A DNA stretch of 24,186 bases from CAVPEW01 sp050247895 (GTDB taxonomy: Bacteria; Actinomycetota; Acidimicrobiia; Acidimicrobiales; VFJN01). Location of the stretch: NCBI GenBank assembly GCA_050247895.1, contig JBFWTJ010000012.1:1-24186 (forward strand). The letters run 5' to 3'. The notes beneath the pieces were generated by a model, which saw only the letters and a list, made by a program, of their open reading frames with translations, was not told the origin of the DNA and made no database searches. Shown here one piece after another: positions 7,989-14,573 of this stretch (its first letter is position 1; every line of letters begins with the position of its first letter). A program made the translations under genes and the position numbers.

Positions 7989-8390
7989 ATGGCTGTGCGA
8001 CCGGGTGCCGACCTGCCCCCCGGGCCGTCCACGGCGCCGTCCGCCGGGCGGGTGGGGCTGCGCCGGGCCGCGGTCGTCCTGCGGGCCGCTCGCCTGCGGG
8101 CCGGGCTGAGCCAGGCCGAGCTCGCCCGCCGCTCCGGGGTGCCCCGCACGGTGGTCAACGCCTACGAGCGGGGCCAGCGCGAGCCGGGGGCCGACAGCGT
8201 CGAGCGGCTCCTGGCCGCGGCCGGCATCGAGCTGGGCGCGCGGGTCCGGCCGCGGGTCGACCTGGCCCGCAACGCCCGGATCCTCGAGCAGGTCCTCGAC
8301 CTGGCCGAGCAGCTCCCGACGCGGCGCCGGGGCCGGCTGGCCTTCCCGCCGCTGGGCGCCCCCCGCCGTCACGCCGCCGACGCGGCGTGA
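7989..8390 (+). CDS. XRE-family helix-turn-helix regulator, probable antitoxin
   Basis: This is a small DNA-binding protein of 133 aa. The helix-turn-helix lies at about residues 31-82: VLRAARLRAGLSQAELARRSGVPRTVVNAYERG carries the XRE hallmarks (LSQ.ELA, recognition helix with TVVNAYE, then G..EP). The first 25 residues are Pro/Ala-rich, and the C-terminal tail of about 50 residues is basic and unrecognised. ATG 7989 is preferred over GTG 7983 because a TACACT -10 box lies 6 nt before it, which would give a leaderless mRNA. The stop overlaps the start of a nucleotidyltransferase gene (GTGA), so the two are coupled. With the palindrome at its promoter this looks like an autorepressing antitoxin. 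An ordinary regulator remains possible. Confidence 0.85.
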   Translation: MAVRPGADLPPGPSTAPSAGRVGLRRAAVVLRAARLRAGLSQAELARRSGVPRTVVNAYERGQREPGADSVERLLAAAGIELGARVRPRVDLARNARILEQVLDLAEQLPTRRRGRLAFPPLGAPRRHAADAA

Positions 8391-8953
8391 GCATCCTCGC
8401 CGACCGCCTGCTCGCCGTCCACGCCGCCCTGGACGGCGCCGGGTTCCCCCACGCCTTCGGCGGGGCGATCGCCCTGGCCTACTGCACCGAGGAGCCCCGG
8501 GGCACCCGTGACGTCGACGTCAACGTGTTCGTCGGGGCCGAGGAGTCGGCCCGGGTGCTCGACGCCCTGCCCGCCGGGGTGGTCGTGGGCGAGGCCGACG
8601 TACGGGCCGCCACCGAGGCCGGCCAGGTGCGCGTCTGGTGGGACGACACGCCGCTCGACCTGTTCTTCGACGTGCACGACTTCCACCGGGAGATCGCCGC
8701 CGACGTGCGGGTCGTGCCCTTCGCCGGCACCGAGATCCCGGTGCTGGGCTGCGCCGCGCTGGCCGTGTTCAAGGTCGTCTTCGACCGGACCAAGGACTGG
8801 GCCGACCTGGAGGCCATGGTCGAGGTCGAGGCCTTCGACGCCTCGGCGGTGCTGGGCTGGGTCGTGCGGCTGTTCGGCCCCGACGACGTCCGGGTCGCCC
8901 GCCTGCTGCGCCTGGTCGAGCCGGGGAGGGAGCAGGGGACCGGCCGGGCGTAA
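8387..8953 (+). CDS. AbiEii-type nucleotidyltransferase, probable toxin
   Basis: This 188 aa protein resembles the AbiEii/MenT branch of the DNA polymerase beta-like nucleotidyltransferases, whose toxins transfer nucleotides to targets such as tRNA. Visible are the Gly-Gly pair (25-26) after FPHAF, the metal-binding Asp42-Val-Asp44 in RGTRDVDVNVF, a plausible third Asp91 in PLDLFFD, and the late Lys129 with RTKDWADLE (Arg134, Lys136, Asp137), all in the order usual for this family. It is shorter than AbiEii proper (about 300 aa). The GTG at 8387 overlaps the stop of the XRE gene, so synthesis is coupled to that of its presumed antitoxin. Toxicity and target are inferred. A stand-alone nucleotidyltransferase of unknown role is the alternative. 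Confidence 0.75.
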   Translation: MSILADRLLAVHAALDGAGFPHAFGGAIALAYCTEEPRGTRDVDVNVFVGAEESARVLDALPAGVVVGEADVRAATEAGQVRVWWDDTPLDLFFDVHDFHREIAADVRVVPFAGTEIPVLGCAALAVFKVVFDRTKDWADLEAMVEVEAFDASAVLGWVVRLFGPDDVRVARLLRLVEPGREQGTGRA

Positions 8954-8956
8954 CCT
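8951..8956 (+). promoter_or_regulatory. -10 box of a probable leaderless promoter
   Basis: TAACCT fits TANNNT and ends 8 nt before the ATG at 8965, so transcription could begin at or next to the start codon. The hexamer includes the TAA stop of the nucleotidyltransferase gene. No clear -35 box is visible. Confidence 0.4.
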
Positions 8957-8964
8957 GCGCGGCC

Positions 8965-9408
8965 ATGGATCCCGATCTGCGCCGCGCCCTCGACCACGTC
9001 GAGATCATCGACGTCCTCAACCGCTACGCCCTCGCGCTGGACACCCAGGACTGGGACCTGCTGCGCACGGTGTTCACCGACGACGCGGTGGGCGACTACA
9101 GCGCCGGCACCTACGAGGGCTTCGACGCCATCAAGGGCCTGGTCGACCGGGCCCTTGGCCCCCTGGACGCCTCCCAGCACCTCATCGGGAGCCAGGCGAT
9201 CACCAGCCTGGACGGCGACGCCGCGACGGCGACCTGCTACCTGCACGCCCAGCACGTCAAGGTCGGCACGCCCGGAGGCGACCAGCTCATCAAGGCCGGC
9301 TACTACACGGACCGGCTGGTGCGCACCGAGGCCGGCTGGCGGATCGCCCACCGCCGCCTGACCATCACCTGGGAGAACGGCAACCCCGCGGTGCTCGACG
9401 CCCGCTGA
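8965..9408 (+). CDS. SnoaL-like / NTF2-fold protein
   Basis: This 147 aa protein has the look of the SnoaL-like (NTF2 superfamily) fold: DHVEIIDVLNRYALALDTQDWDLLRTVFTDDA at the start, a central block TSLDGDAATATCYLHAQHV, and GYYTDRLVRTEAGWRIAHRRL near the end, the standard order for this family. Members are small cone-shaped enzymes or binding proteins (isomerases, dehydratases, limonene-epoxide-hydrolase-like) and many have no known role. There is no signal peptide. A TAACCT box 8 nt upstream suggests its own leaderless promoter, so it need not belong with the toxin-antitoxin-like pair. Its stop lies 9 nt from the convergent dehydrogenase gene. The substrate cannot be inferred. Confidence 0.85.
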   Translation: MDPDLRRALDHVEIIDVLNRYALALDTQDWDLLRTVFTDDAVGDYSAGTYEGFDAIKGLVDRALGPLDASQHLIGSQAITSLDGDAATATCYLHAQHVKVGTPGGDQLIKAGYYTDRLVRTEAGWRIAHRRLTITWENGNPAVLDAR

Positions 9409-9417
9409 CCACGCCGG

Positions 9418-10299
9418 TCACCCGGCCGCGGCCTCCAGGGCCAGGAGCATGGCGGCGTGGTCGAGGTCGGCCCACTCCTCGGCGGCGACGGTCTGCTCGA
9501 GCTGGGCCAGCGCGCCGGCGAAGGCGGGCAGCGGGACGCCGACCTCGTCGGCCAGGCCGGCCACGATCCGGGCGTCCTTGAGCTGCAGGCGGTTGCGGAA
9601 GCCGGGGTCGAAGGACCGCGCCAGCATCCGCTCGCCGTGGACGTCGAGGATCCGGCTGCCGGCCATGCCGCCGAGCAGGGCCTGGCGCACCAGCGCCGGG
9701 TCCACGCCGGACCGCCGGGCGACCAGCAGCGCCTCGGCGACCAGCTCGACGGTGCCGGCGACCAGGAGCTGGTTGCAGGCCTTGGCCACCTGGCCGGCGC
9801 CGACCGGGCCGAGGTGGGTGGTCAGCGAGCCGACGGCGTCGAGCACCGGTCGGGCCCGCTCGAGGGCGGCCACGTCCCCGCCGACCATGACGGTCAGCGT
9901 GCCCGCGGCGGCGCCCCCCACGCCGCCCGACACCGGCGCGTCGAGGTAGGCGACGCCCCGCTGGGCGAAGGCGGCGGCCAGGGCCCGGGCGGCGGCGGGG
10001 GCGCAGGTCGAGCTGTCGACCACGACGGTGCCGGGCGCGAACCGCTCGGCGACCTCGGGGGCGAGCAGGACGGCCTCGGTGTCGGGGGCGTCGGGGAGCA
10101 CGGTGAGCAGGACGTCGGACGCCCCGGCCAGCTCGGCGACCGAGCCGGCGGGCCGGGCCCCGGCCGCGACCAGCGTCGCGACGACCTCGGGCCGGCGGGC
10201 CGCGACGACCACGTCGAGGCCCGAGGTGAGCAGGTTCCGCGCCATCGGTGCGCCCATGGCGCCCAGCCCGATCACGCCCACGGTGGGTGCGCCGTCCAT
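9418..10299 (-). CDS. NAD(P)-dependent 3-hydroxyisobutyrate dehydrogenase-like oxidoreductase
   Basis: This is a beta-hydroxyacid dehydrogenase, a cytoplasmic enzyme that oxidises small 3-hydroxy acids or reduces the matching semialdehydes. The 293 aa product has the Rossmann motif GLGAMG at 11-16, the substrate signature DAPVSGG at 120-126, the catalytic region GAGQVAKACNQLL with Lys173 and Asn176, and the C-terminal LKDARIVAGLADEVGVPLP block. Length and all key residues are normal. The ATG at 10299 is chosen because the Rossmann strand begins seven residues later, as usual. It is divergent from the aminotransferase, with 90 nt between starts that hold an inverted repeat. The real substrate (3-hydroxyisobutyrate, tartronate semialdehyde, succinate semialdehyde) cannot be fixed. 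Confidence 0.9.
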   Translation of the reverse strand: MDGAPTVGVIGLGAMGAPMARNLLTSGLDVVVAARRPEVVATLVAAGARPAGSVAELAGASDVLLTVLPDAPDTEAVLLAPEVAERFAPGTVVVDSSTCAPAAARALAAAFAQRGVAYLDAPVSGGVGGAAAGTLTVMVGGDVAALERARPVLDAVGSLTTHLGPVGAGQVAKACNQLLVAGTVELVAEALLVARRSGVDPALVRQALLGGMAGSRILDVHGERMLARSFDPGFRNRLQLKDARIVAGLADEVGVPLPAFAGALAQLEQTVAAEEWADLDHAAMLLALEAAAG

Positions 10300-10322
10300 C
10301 GGGCGAGCCTGGCACGGCCGGG

Positions 10323-10346
10323 CCGGCAGGTCGACGGCCCTGCCGG
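10323..10346. promoter_or_regulatory. Inverted repeat in a divergent promoter region
   Basis: The arms CCGGCAGG (10323-10330) and CCTGCCGG (10339-10346) are perfect inverted copies separated by 8 nt (TCGACGGC). The element lies between the divergent dehydrogenase (start 10299) and aminotransferase (start 10390). It is placed where a regulator could act on both, although a GC-rich chance repeat is possible. Confidence 0.4.
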
Positions 10347-10375
10347 TGAACGCTCTGTTTCGGCCCCCGTGGTCG

Positions 10376-10381
10376 TAGGGT
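10376..10381 (+). promoter_or_regulatory. -10 box of a probable leaderless promoter
   Basis: TAGGGT fits TANNNT and ends 8 nt before the GTG start at 10390, so the aminotransferase mRNA is probably leaderless or nearly so. The same hexamer is used before the amidohydrolase gene at 19585. The -35 region is not convincing. Confidence 0.45.
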
Positions 10382-10389
10382 GCCGGGCC

Positions 10390-11550
10390 GTGACCAACCG
10401 TGCCATGGCCGAGCGGATCCGGGGCTTCGGGACCACGATCTTCACCGAGATGAGCGCGCTGGCCCGCGCCACGGGTGCGGTGAACCTGGGCCAGGGCTTC
10501 CCCGACTTCGACGGGCCGGCCGAGGTGGCCGAGGCCGCGGTCGCTGCCATCCGGGCCGGTCACAACCAGTACCCGCCGCTGGGCGGGATCCCCGAGCTCC
10601 AGGTGGCGATCGCCGAGCACCAGAAGAGGTTCTGGGGCCTGTCGGTCGACCCGTCGAGCGAGGTGCTGGTCACCGCCGGGGCCACCGAGGCGCTCACGGC
10701 CACCGCGCTCGCCCTGTGCGACCCCGGCGACGAGGTCCTGGCCTTCGACCCGACCTACGACTCCTACGGCGCCGCGGTGACCATGGCCGGGGGCCGCCTG
10801 CGCACCGCGGTGCTGCGCCACCCGGGCCTGGAGGCGCCGATCGACGAGCTCGCCGCGCTGGTCACCGACCGGACCCGGTTCGTGCTGCTCAACAGCCCCC
10901 ACAACCCGACGGGCAAGGTCTTCACCACCGCGGAGCTGGCCGCGCTGGCCGAGCTGTGCGTGTCCCGGGACCTGCTCGCGGTCACCGACGAGGTCTACGA
11001 GCACCTGGTCTACGAGGGCGAGCACCGGCCGCTGGCCTCGTTCCCGGGCATGGCCGAGCGGACCCTGACGGTCTCCTCGGCGGGCAAGACGTTCTCGTTC
11101 ACCGGCTGGAAGGTGGGCTGGGTGTGCGGGCCGGCCGACCTCGTCGCCGCGGTGCGCACGGCCAAGCAGTTCCTCACCTTCGTGAACGGTGCGCCGTTCC
11201 AGCCCGCCGTGGCGGTGGGCCTGGGCCTGCCCGACGGGTTCTTCGACGGCCTGCGGGCCGACTTCGCGGCCCGGCGCGACCTGCTCTGCGCCGGCCTGGC
11301 CGGGGCCAGCTTCGAGGTGGTCCGGCCCCAGGGCACCTACTTCGCCACGGTGGACGTCGCCTCGATCGGCGAGGACGACGGACTGGCCTTCTGCCGGTCA
11401 CTGCCCGAGCGCTGCGGCGTGGTCGCGGTGCCGAGCTCGGTGTTCTACGCCGACCCGGCCGACGGGCGCTCGCTGGTGCGCTTCGCCTTCTGCAAGCGCA
11501 CCGAGGTCCTCCAGGAGGCCGTCGAGCGCCTGTCCACCCTGGCCCGCTGA
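10390..11550 (+). CDS. Pyridoxal-phosphate aminotransferase, class I/II
   Basis: This is a fold-type I aminotransferase in the kynurenine aminotransferase / cysteine-S-conjugate beta-lyase / methionine aminotransferase group. The 386 aa product begins with IFTEMSALARATGAVNLGQGFPDFDGP, typical of this subgroup. It has VTAGATEAL (phosphate binding), SPHNPTGK, the strand VTDEVYEHL, and the cofactor lysine at Lys233 in SSAGKTFSFTGWKVGW. A conserved Arg follows in SLVRFAFCK near the end. The GTG at 10390 sits just behind a TAGGGT box. It is convergent with a rhodanese/cysteine dioxygenase pair. Since this subgroup can act on sulfur amino acids, a link to cysteine sulfinate or methionine metabolism is possible, but that is inference. 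Confidence 0.9.
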   Translation: MTNRAMAERIRGFGTTIFTEMSALARATGAVNLGQGFPDFDGPAEVAEAAVAAIRAGHNQYPPLGGIPELQVAIAEHQKRFWGLSVDPSSEVLVTAGATEALTATALALCDPGDEVLAFDPTYDSYGAAVTMAGGRLRTAVLRHPGLEAPIDELAALVTDRTRFVLLNSPHNPTGKVFTTAELAALAELCVSRDLLAVTDEVYEHLVYEGEHRPLASFPGMAERTLTVSSAGKTFSFTGWKVGWVCGPADLVAAVRTAKQFLTFVNGAPFQPAVAVGLGLPDGFFDGLRADFAARRDLLCAGLAGASFEVVRPQGTYFATVDVASIGEDDGLAFCRSLPERCGVVAVPSSVFYADPADGRSLVRFAFCKRTEVLQEAVERLSTLAR

Positions 11551-11553
11551 GCG

Positions 11554-11579
11554 CCGAGCGCCGGGCGCCGGGCGCTCGG
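11554..11579. terminator. Stem-loop between convergent genes
   Basis: CCGAGCGCC (11554-11562) pairs perfectly with GGCGCTCGG (11571-11579) around an 8-nt loop. It begins 4 nt after the aminotransferase stop and ends 7 nt before the rhodanese stop, so it is placed to end transcription from both sides. There is no T-run on either strand, so it would be an atypical terminator. Confidence 0.5.
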
Positions 11580-11586
11580 GCCGGGG

Positions 11587-11967
11587 TCAGCCGCCCGGGT
11601 GCCGCCAGGCCCGCCAGGCCCGGTAGCCGCCGGCCAGGTCGGTGGCCCGCTCGACGCCGAGGTCGCGCAGGTCGGCCGCGGCCAGGCTGGACGCGTAGCC
11701 CTCGTTGCAGACCACCACGACCCGTCGCCCGGGACGGGCGCCGTCCAGCCGGTGGGCGCTGGTGGGGTCGAGCCGCCACTCCAGGTGGATGCGCTCGACG
11801 ACCACGGCGCCGGGCAGCTCGCCGTCGGCCCTCCGGTCGGCCTCGGGCCGGATGTCGACCACGAGCGCGCCGGCGTGCACCTCGTCGTCGAGCTGAGCCG
11901 GCTCGACGCGGTCGAGCCGGTCCCGTGCCACGGCCAGCCGGCGCTCGACGTGGCTCCCGCCGTCCAC
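11587..11967 (-). CDS. Rhodanese-like domain protein
   Basis: This 126 aa single-domain rhodanese would transfer sulfane sulfur through a cysteine persulfide. It has the N-terminal ALVVDIRPEADRRADGELPGAV (typical LVDVR...GH.PGA pattern) and the active-site loop C87-NEGYAS after the VVVVC strand, ending in DLAGGYRAWRAW, the usual last helix with its GG..AW motif. The GTG at 11967 is preferred because it lies 2 nt after the stop of the cysteine dioxygenase gene and a GGGGG run is placed as ribosome binding site inside that gene's end. The two genes form one operon. Pairing of cysteine dioxygenase with rhodanese is recurrent in Actinobacteria. The likely role is handling sulfur released in cysteine breakdown; the exact donor and acceptor are unknown. 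Confidence 0.87.
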   Translation of the reverse strand: MDGGSHVERRLAVARDRLDRVEPAQLDDEVHAGALVVDIRPEADRRADGELPGAVVVERIHLEWRLDPTSAHRLDGARPGRRVVVVCNEGYASSLAAADLRDLGVERATDLAGGYRAWRAWRHPGG

Positions 11968-11968
11968 C

Positions 11969-12535
11969 TCAGGCCCCCGGCGCGCTGGGGTGCAGGGCAC
12001 GCGATGCCCGTCGCAGGTCGGACACCGGGGCCTCCTCGACGACCGGTTCGGTGCGCAGCACGTCACCGGTCAGGTCGTAGAAGGCCATGGTGCGCAGCGG
12101 CGGGGAGTACACGTGGATGCTGGTGGCCGGCTCGGGGCCGGGGGCGACGATGTCGTGGACCGCGCCGGGCCGGATCCAGGTCGTCGAGCCGGTCCCCAGG
12201 TTGACGTGCACGACGTGGGGCGGCCGCAGGCGGGCGTCGACGAGTTCGCCCTCCACGACGGTGACCGCGGCGGCCGACCGGCCGTGGTCGTGCAGCTCGA
12301 CGCGCTGGCCCGTGGTCCAGCCGATGACCCAGGCCTCCCACCGGTCGGCGGCCACGAGCCGCACCGGCCTGCGGGCGCCCTCGCAGTGGTGGGCGTGGGG
12401 CCGCCACAGCTCCTCGGCCGCGGCCAGCCCGCAGGAGATGTCGGCGAGCAGGGCCGCGTCGAGCGGGGTCGGCTCGGGCGCGGGCGGGCCCGGAGGGGGC
12501 AGCACGGCGAGGGGGGAGGAGGAGTAGGTGCGCAC
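11969..12535 (-). CDS. Cysteine dioxygenase type I family protein
   Basis: This cupin enzyme uses iron and oxygen to convert L-cysteine to cysteine sulfinate in the cytoplasm. The 188 aa product has the bacterial cysteine-dioxygenase core: WEAWVIGWTTGQRVELHDHG with iron ligands His82 and His84, the following SAAAVTVVEGEL strand, and the third ligand His127 in GAVHDIVAPG. SIHVYSPPLRTMAFYD near the end is characteristic of the family. The GTG at 12535 fits normal length. It heads a two-gene unit with the rhodanese and is divergent from the sulfate importer, so one intergenic region could switch between sulfur uptake and cysteine disposal. A thiol dioxygenase acting on another small thiol, such as 3-mercaptopropionate, is the main alternative. 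Confidence 0.88.
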   Translation of the reverse strand: MRTYSSSPLAVLPPPGPPAPEPTPLDAALLADISCGLAAAEELWRPHAHHCEGARRPVRLVAADRWEAWVIGWTTGQRVELHDHGRSAAAVTVVEGELVDARLRPPHVVHVNLGTGSTTWIRPGAVHDIVAPGPEPATSIHVYSPPLRTMAFYDLTGDVLRTEPVVEEAPVSDLRRASRALHPSAPGA

Positions 12536-12568
12536 GGCTCAACGATCTCTGTAAAGACGAGTGGCTAA

Positions 12569-12612
12569 GTCGACTTTAATGGACCCGGTCACGATTGCAA
12601 TGTTGACTTTAA
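12569..12612. repeat. Two direct copies of GTYGACTTTAA, 33 bp apart
   Basis: GTCGACTTTAA (12569-12579) and GTTGACTTTAA (12602-12612) are direct copies with one difference, offset by 33 bp, about three helical turns. The first copy also lies in the palindrome AAGTCGACTT (12567-12576), and the second runs into CTTTAAAG (12607-12614). Copy one covers the -10 of the leftward promoter and copy two covers the -35 of the rightward one. This is the layout expected for a regulator acting on both promoters. They lie in an AT-rich patch, unlike the rest of the window. Confidence 0.6.
12573..12600 (-). promoter_or_regulatory. Promoter of the cysteine dioxygenase-rhodanese operon
   Basis: On the minus strand TTGCAA (12600-12595) and TAAAGT (12578-12573) are separated by 16 nt. 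The start site would fall near 12566, giving a leader of about 30 nt before the GTG at 12535. Confidence 0.55.
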
Positions 12613-12631
12613 AGATCGGATTTCTTAAGTT
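12603..12631 (+). promoter_or_regulatory. Promoter of the sulfate importer operon
   Basis: TTGACT (12603-12608) and TAAGTT (12626-12631) are separated by exactly 17 nt, a near-consensus arrangement for a housekeeping sigma factor. The start site would be near 12638, leaving a leader of about 50 nt before the ATG at 12688. The -35 lies inside the second GTYGACTTTAA copy. Confidence 0.7.
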
Positions 12632-12687
12632 CGTGGACCGGGGCCGGGCGGTCCGCCCCCGCACACGCAGCAAGGACGTCGCATCCC

Positions 12688-13722
12688 ATGAAGAGCCGCA
12701 CCCGTGCCGCCCTCGTCATCGCCCTGGTCGGAGCCCTGGGGCTCGCCGCCTGCGGTGGTGACGACGACTCGTCGTCGAGCGCCGGCAGCGACGAGACGAT
12801 CTCGATCGTCGGCTTCGCCGTGCCCGAGGCGGCCAACAAGGCCATCGCCGAGGAGTGGGGCAAGACCGACGCCGGCAAGGGCGTGAGGTTCAAGACCTCC
12901 TACGGCGCCTCGGGCGACCAGAGCCGGGCCGTGGTCGCCGGCCTCGACGCCGACTACGTCCACTTCTCGGTCACCAGCGACGTGACCCGCCTGGTGGACG
13001 AGGGCCTGGTCGACGAGGACTGGGACGACGGGCCCAACAAGGGCGTCGTGTCCTCCTCGATCGTCGTGTTCGCCGTCCGCGAGGGCAACCCCAAGGGCAT
13101 CGAGACCTGGGACGACCTCGTCGAGCCCGGCGTGCGGATCGTGACCCCCAACCCCGGCAGCTCCGGTGCGGCCCGTTGGAACGCGCTGGCCGCCTGGGGT
13201 CAGGTCGTCGCCGACGGCGGGAGCGAGTCCGAGGCCGACGAGTACCTGGACAAGTTCTTCGCCAACGTCGTGGCCCTGCCCAACAGCGGCCGGGACGCCA
13301 CCACCGCCTTCCTCGGCGGCACCGGCGACGTCCTCATGGCCTACGAGAACGAGGCCATCCTGGCCCACCAGAACGGCGAGAAGTTCGACTACATCATCCC
13401 GGACACCACGATCCTCATCGAGAACCCCGGGGCGGTCCTGTCCGACGCCACCCCCAAGGCCACCGAGTGGCTCGAGTTCGTGCTCAGCGCCGACGGGCAG
13501 CGCCAGTTCGCCCTCAAGGGCTTCCGGCCCATCATCGACGGCGTCGACTTCGGCGAGGTGGAGGGGGCCAACGACCCGTCCGACCCCTTCCCGGCGATCG
13601 AGCGCCTGCTCACCGTGGACGAGGACTTCGAGAGCTGGAGCGCCCTGTCGACCAAGTTCTTCGACGAGAAGGACGGCATCGTGACCAAGGCGATCGCGGC
13701 CTCGGGCAAAGCCACCTCGTGA
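12688..13722 (+). CDS. sbp: Sulfate ABC transporter substrate-binding lipoprotein
   Basis: This receptor captures sulfate (or thiosulfate) outside the membrane and delivers it to CysTWA. The 344 aa product has a short basic start, a hydrophobic core and the lipobox LAAC with Cys22, followed by an Asp/Ser-rich stretch. The mature protein carries Sbp/CysP hallmarks: TSYGASGDQSRAVVAGLDADYVHFSV, the DVTRLVDEGLVDEDW stretch, TPNPGSSGAARWN, which lines the ligand site, and AYENEAI. The ATG at 12688 follows AAGGA (12672-12676) at 11 nt. Its stop overlaps the cysT start by 4 nt. Sulfate versus thiosulfate preference cannot be settled from sequence. The family is certain from motif order and neighbours. 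Confidence 0.94.
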   Translation: MKSRTRAALVIALVGALGLAACGGDDDSSSSAGSDETISIVGFAVPEAANKAIAEEWGKTDAGKGVRFKTSYGASGDQSRAVVAGLDADYVHFSVTSDVTRLVDEGLVDEDWDDGPNKGVVSSSIVVFAVREGNPKGIETWDDLVEPGVRIVTPNPGSSGAARWNALAAWGQVVADGGSESEADEYLDKFFANVVALPNSGRDATTAFLGGTGDVLMAYENEAILAHQNGEKFDYIIPDTTILIENPGAVLSDATPKATEWLEFVLSADGQRQFALKGFRPIIDGVDFGEVEGANDPSDPFPAIERLLTVDEDFESWSALSTKFFDEKDGIVTKAIAASGKATS

Positions 13723-14573
13723 CGGCCGCGGTCGTCGACCCCGCAGCCCCGACGGCGCGCCGAGCGCGGCGTGGGGGCCGCGGGGCGAGCACCCTGACCC
13801 GCGCCTCGGGCCTGGGGCTGGGCGTGGCCATGATCTGGTTCAGCCTGCTGGTCCTGATCCCGCTGGCCGCGGTGGTGGCCACCGCGGGCGAGGGCGGCTG
13901 GTCGGTCTTCGCCGACGCGGTGACCAACGCGCAGACCGCGGCGGCCATCCGCCTCACGGTGCTCACCGCCCTGGCCGTCACGGTGGTCAACGTGGTGATG
14001 GGCACCGTCATCGCCTGGGTCCTGGTCCGCGACCGCTTCTTCGGCAAGCGGGCCCTCGAGGTGCTCATCGACATCCCCTTCGCCCTGCCCACGATCGTGG
14101 CCGGCCTGGTCCTGCTGTCGCTGTACGGGCCGGACAGCCCCCTGGGCATCGACGTGGCCAACGAGCGCGGCGCGGTCTTCCTCGCCTACCTCTTCGTCAC
14201 CCTGCCCTTCGTGGTCCGCATGGTGCAGCCGGTCCTGGCCGAGCTCGACCCCGAGGTCGAGGAGGCGGCGGCCTCGCTGGGCGCCAGCCGGGCCACGACG
14301 TTCCGGCGCATCACCCTGCCCGCGCTGACCCCCGCCATCGCGGCCGGCGCGGCGCTGTCCTTCGCCCGGGGCGTGAGCGAGTACGGCTCGCTCGTGCTGC
14401 TGTCGGGCAACCTCCCCTTCGACACCGAGGTCACCTCGGTGCGGATCCTGAGCAGCATCGAGAACGACAACACGTCCAGCGCGGCGGCGGTGGCCACCAT
14501 CCTGCTCGTCATCTCGCTCGTGGTCATCGTGGCCGTCGACGTCGCCCAGCGCCGGATCTCGGGCCGTGGCTGA
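13719..14573 (+). CDS. cysT: Sulfate ABC transporter permease CysT
   Basis: This is one of two membrane subunits of the sulfate importer. The 284 aa product has an extra basic N-terminus of about 30 residues and then six hydrophobic segments. The ATPase-contact loop EEAAASLGASRATTFRRITLPAL and the phrases LIDIPFALPTIVAGLVLL and FARGVSEYGSLVLLSGN are typical of CysT (CysU). The GTG start at 13719 overlaps the binding-protein stop (GTGA), showing translational coupling; the next start overlaps this stop by 8 nt. It should form a heterodimer with CysW. Confidence 0.93.
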   Translation: MTAAVVDPAAPTARRARRGGRGASTLTRASGLGLGVAMIWFSLLVLIPLAAVVATAGEGGWSVFADAVTNAQTAAAIRLTVLTALAVTVVNVVMGTVIAWVLVRDRFFGKRALEVLIDIPFALPTIVAGLVLLSLYGPDSPLGIDVANERGAVFLAYLFVTLPFVVRMVQPVLAELDPEVEEAAASLGASRATTFRRITLPALTPAIAAGAALSFARGVSEYGSLVLLSGNLPFDTEVTSVRILSSIENDNTSSAAAVATILLVISLVVIVAVDVAQRRISGRG

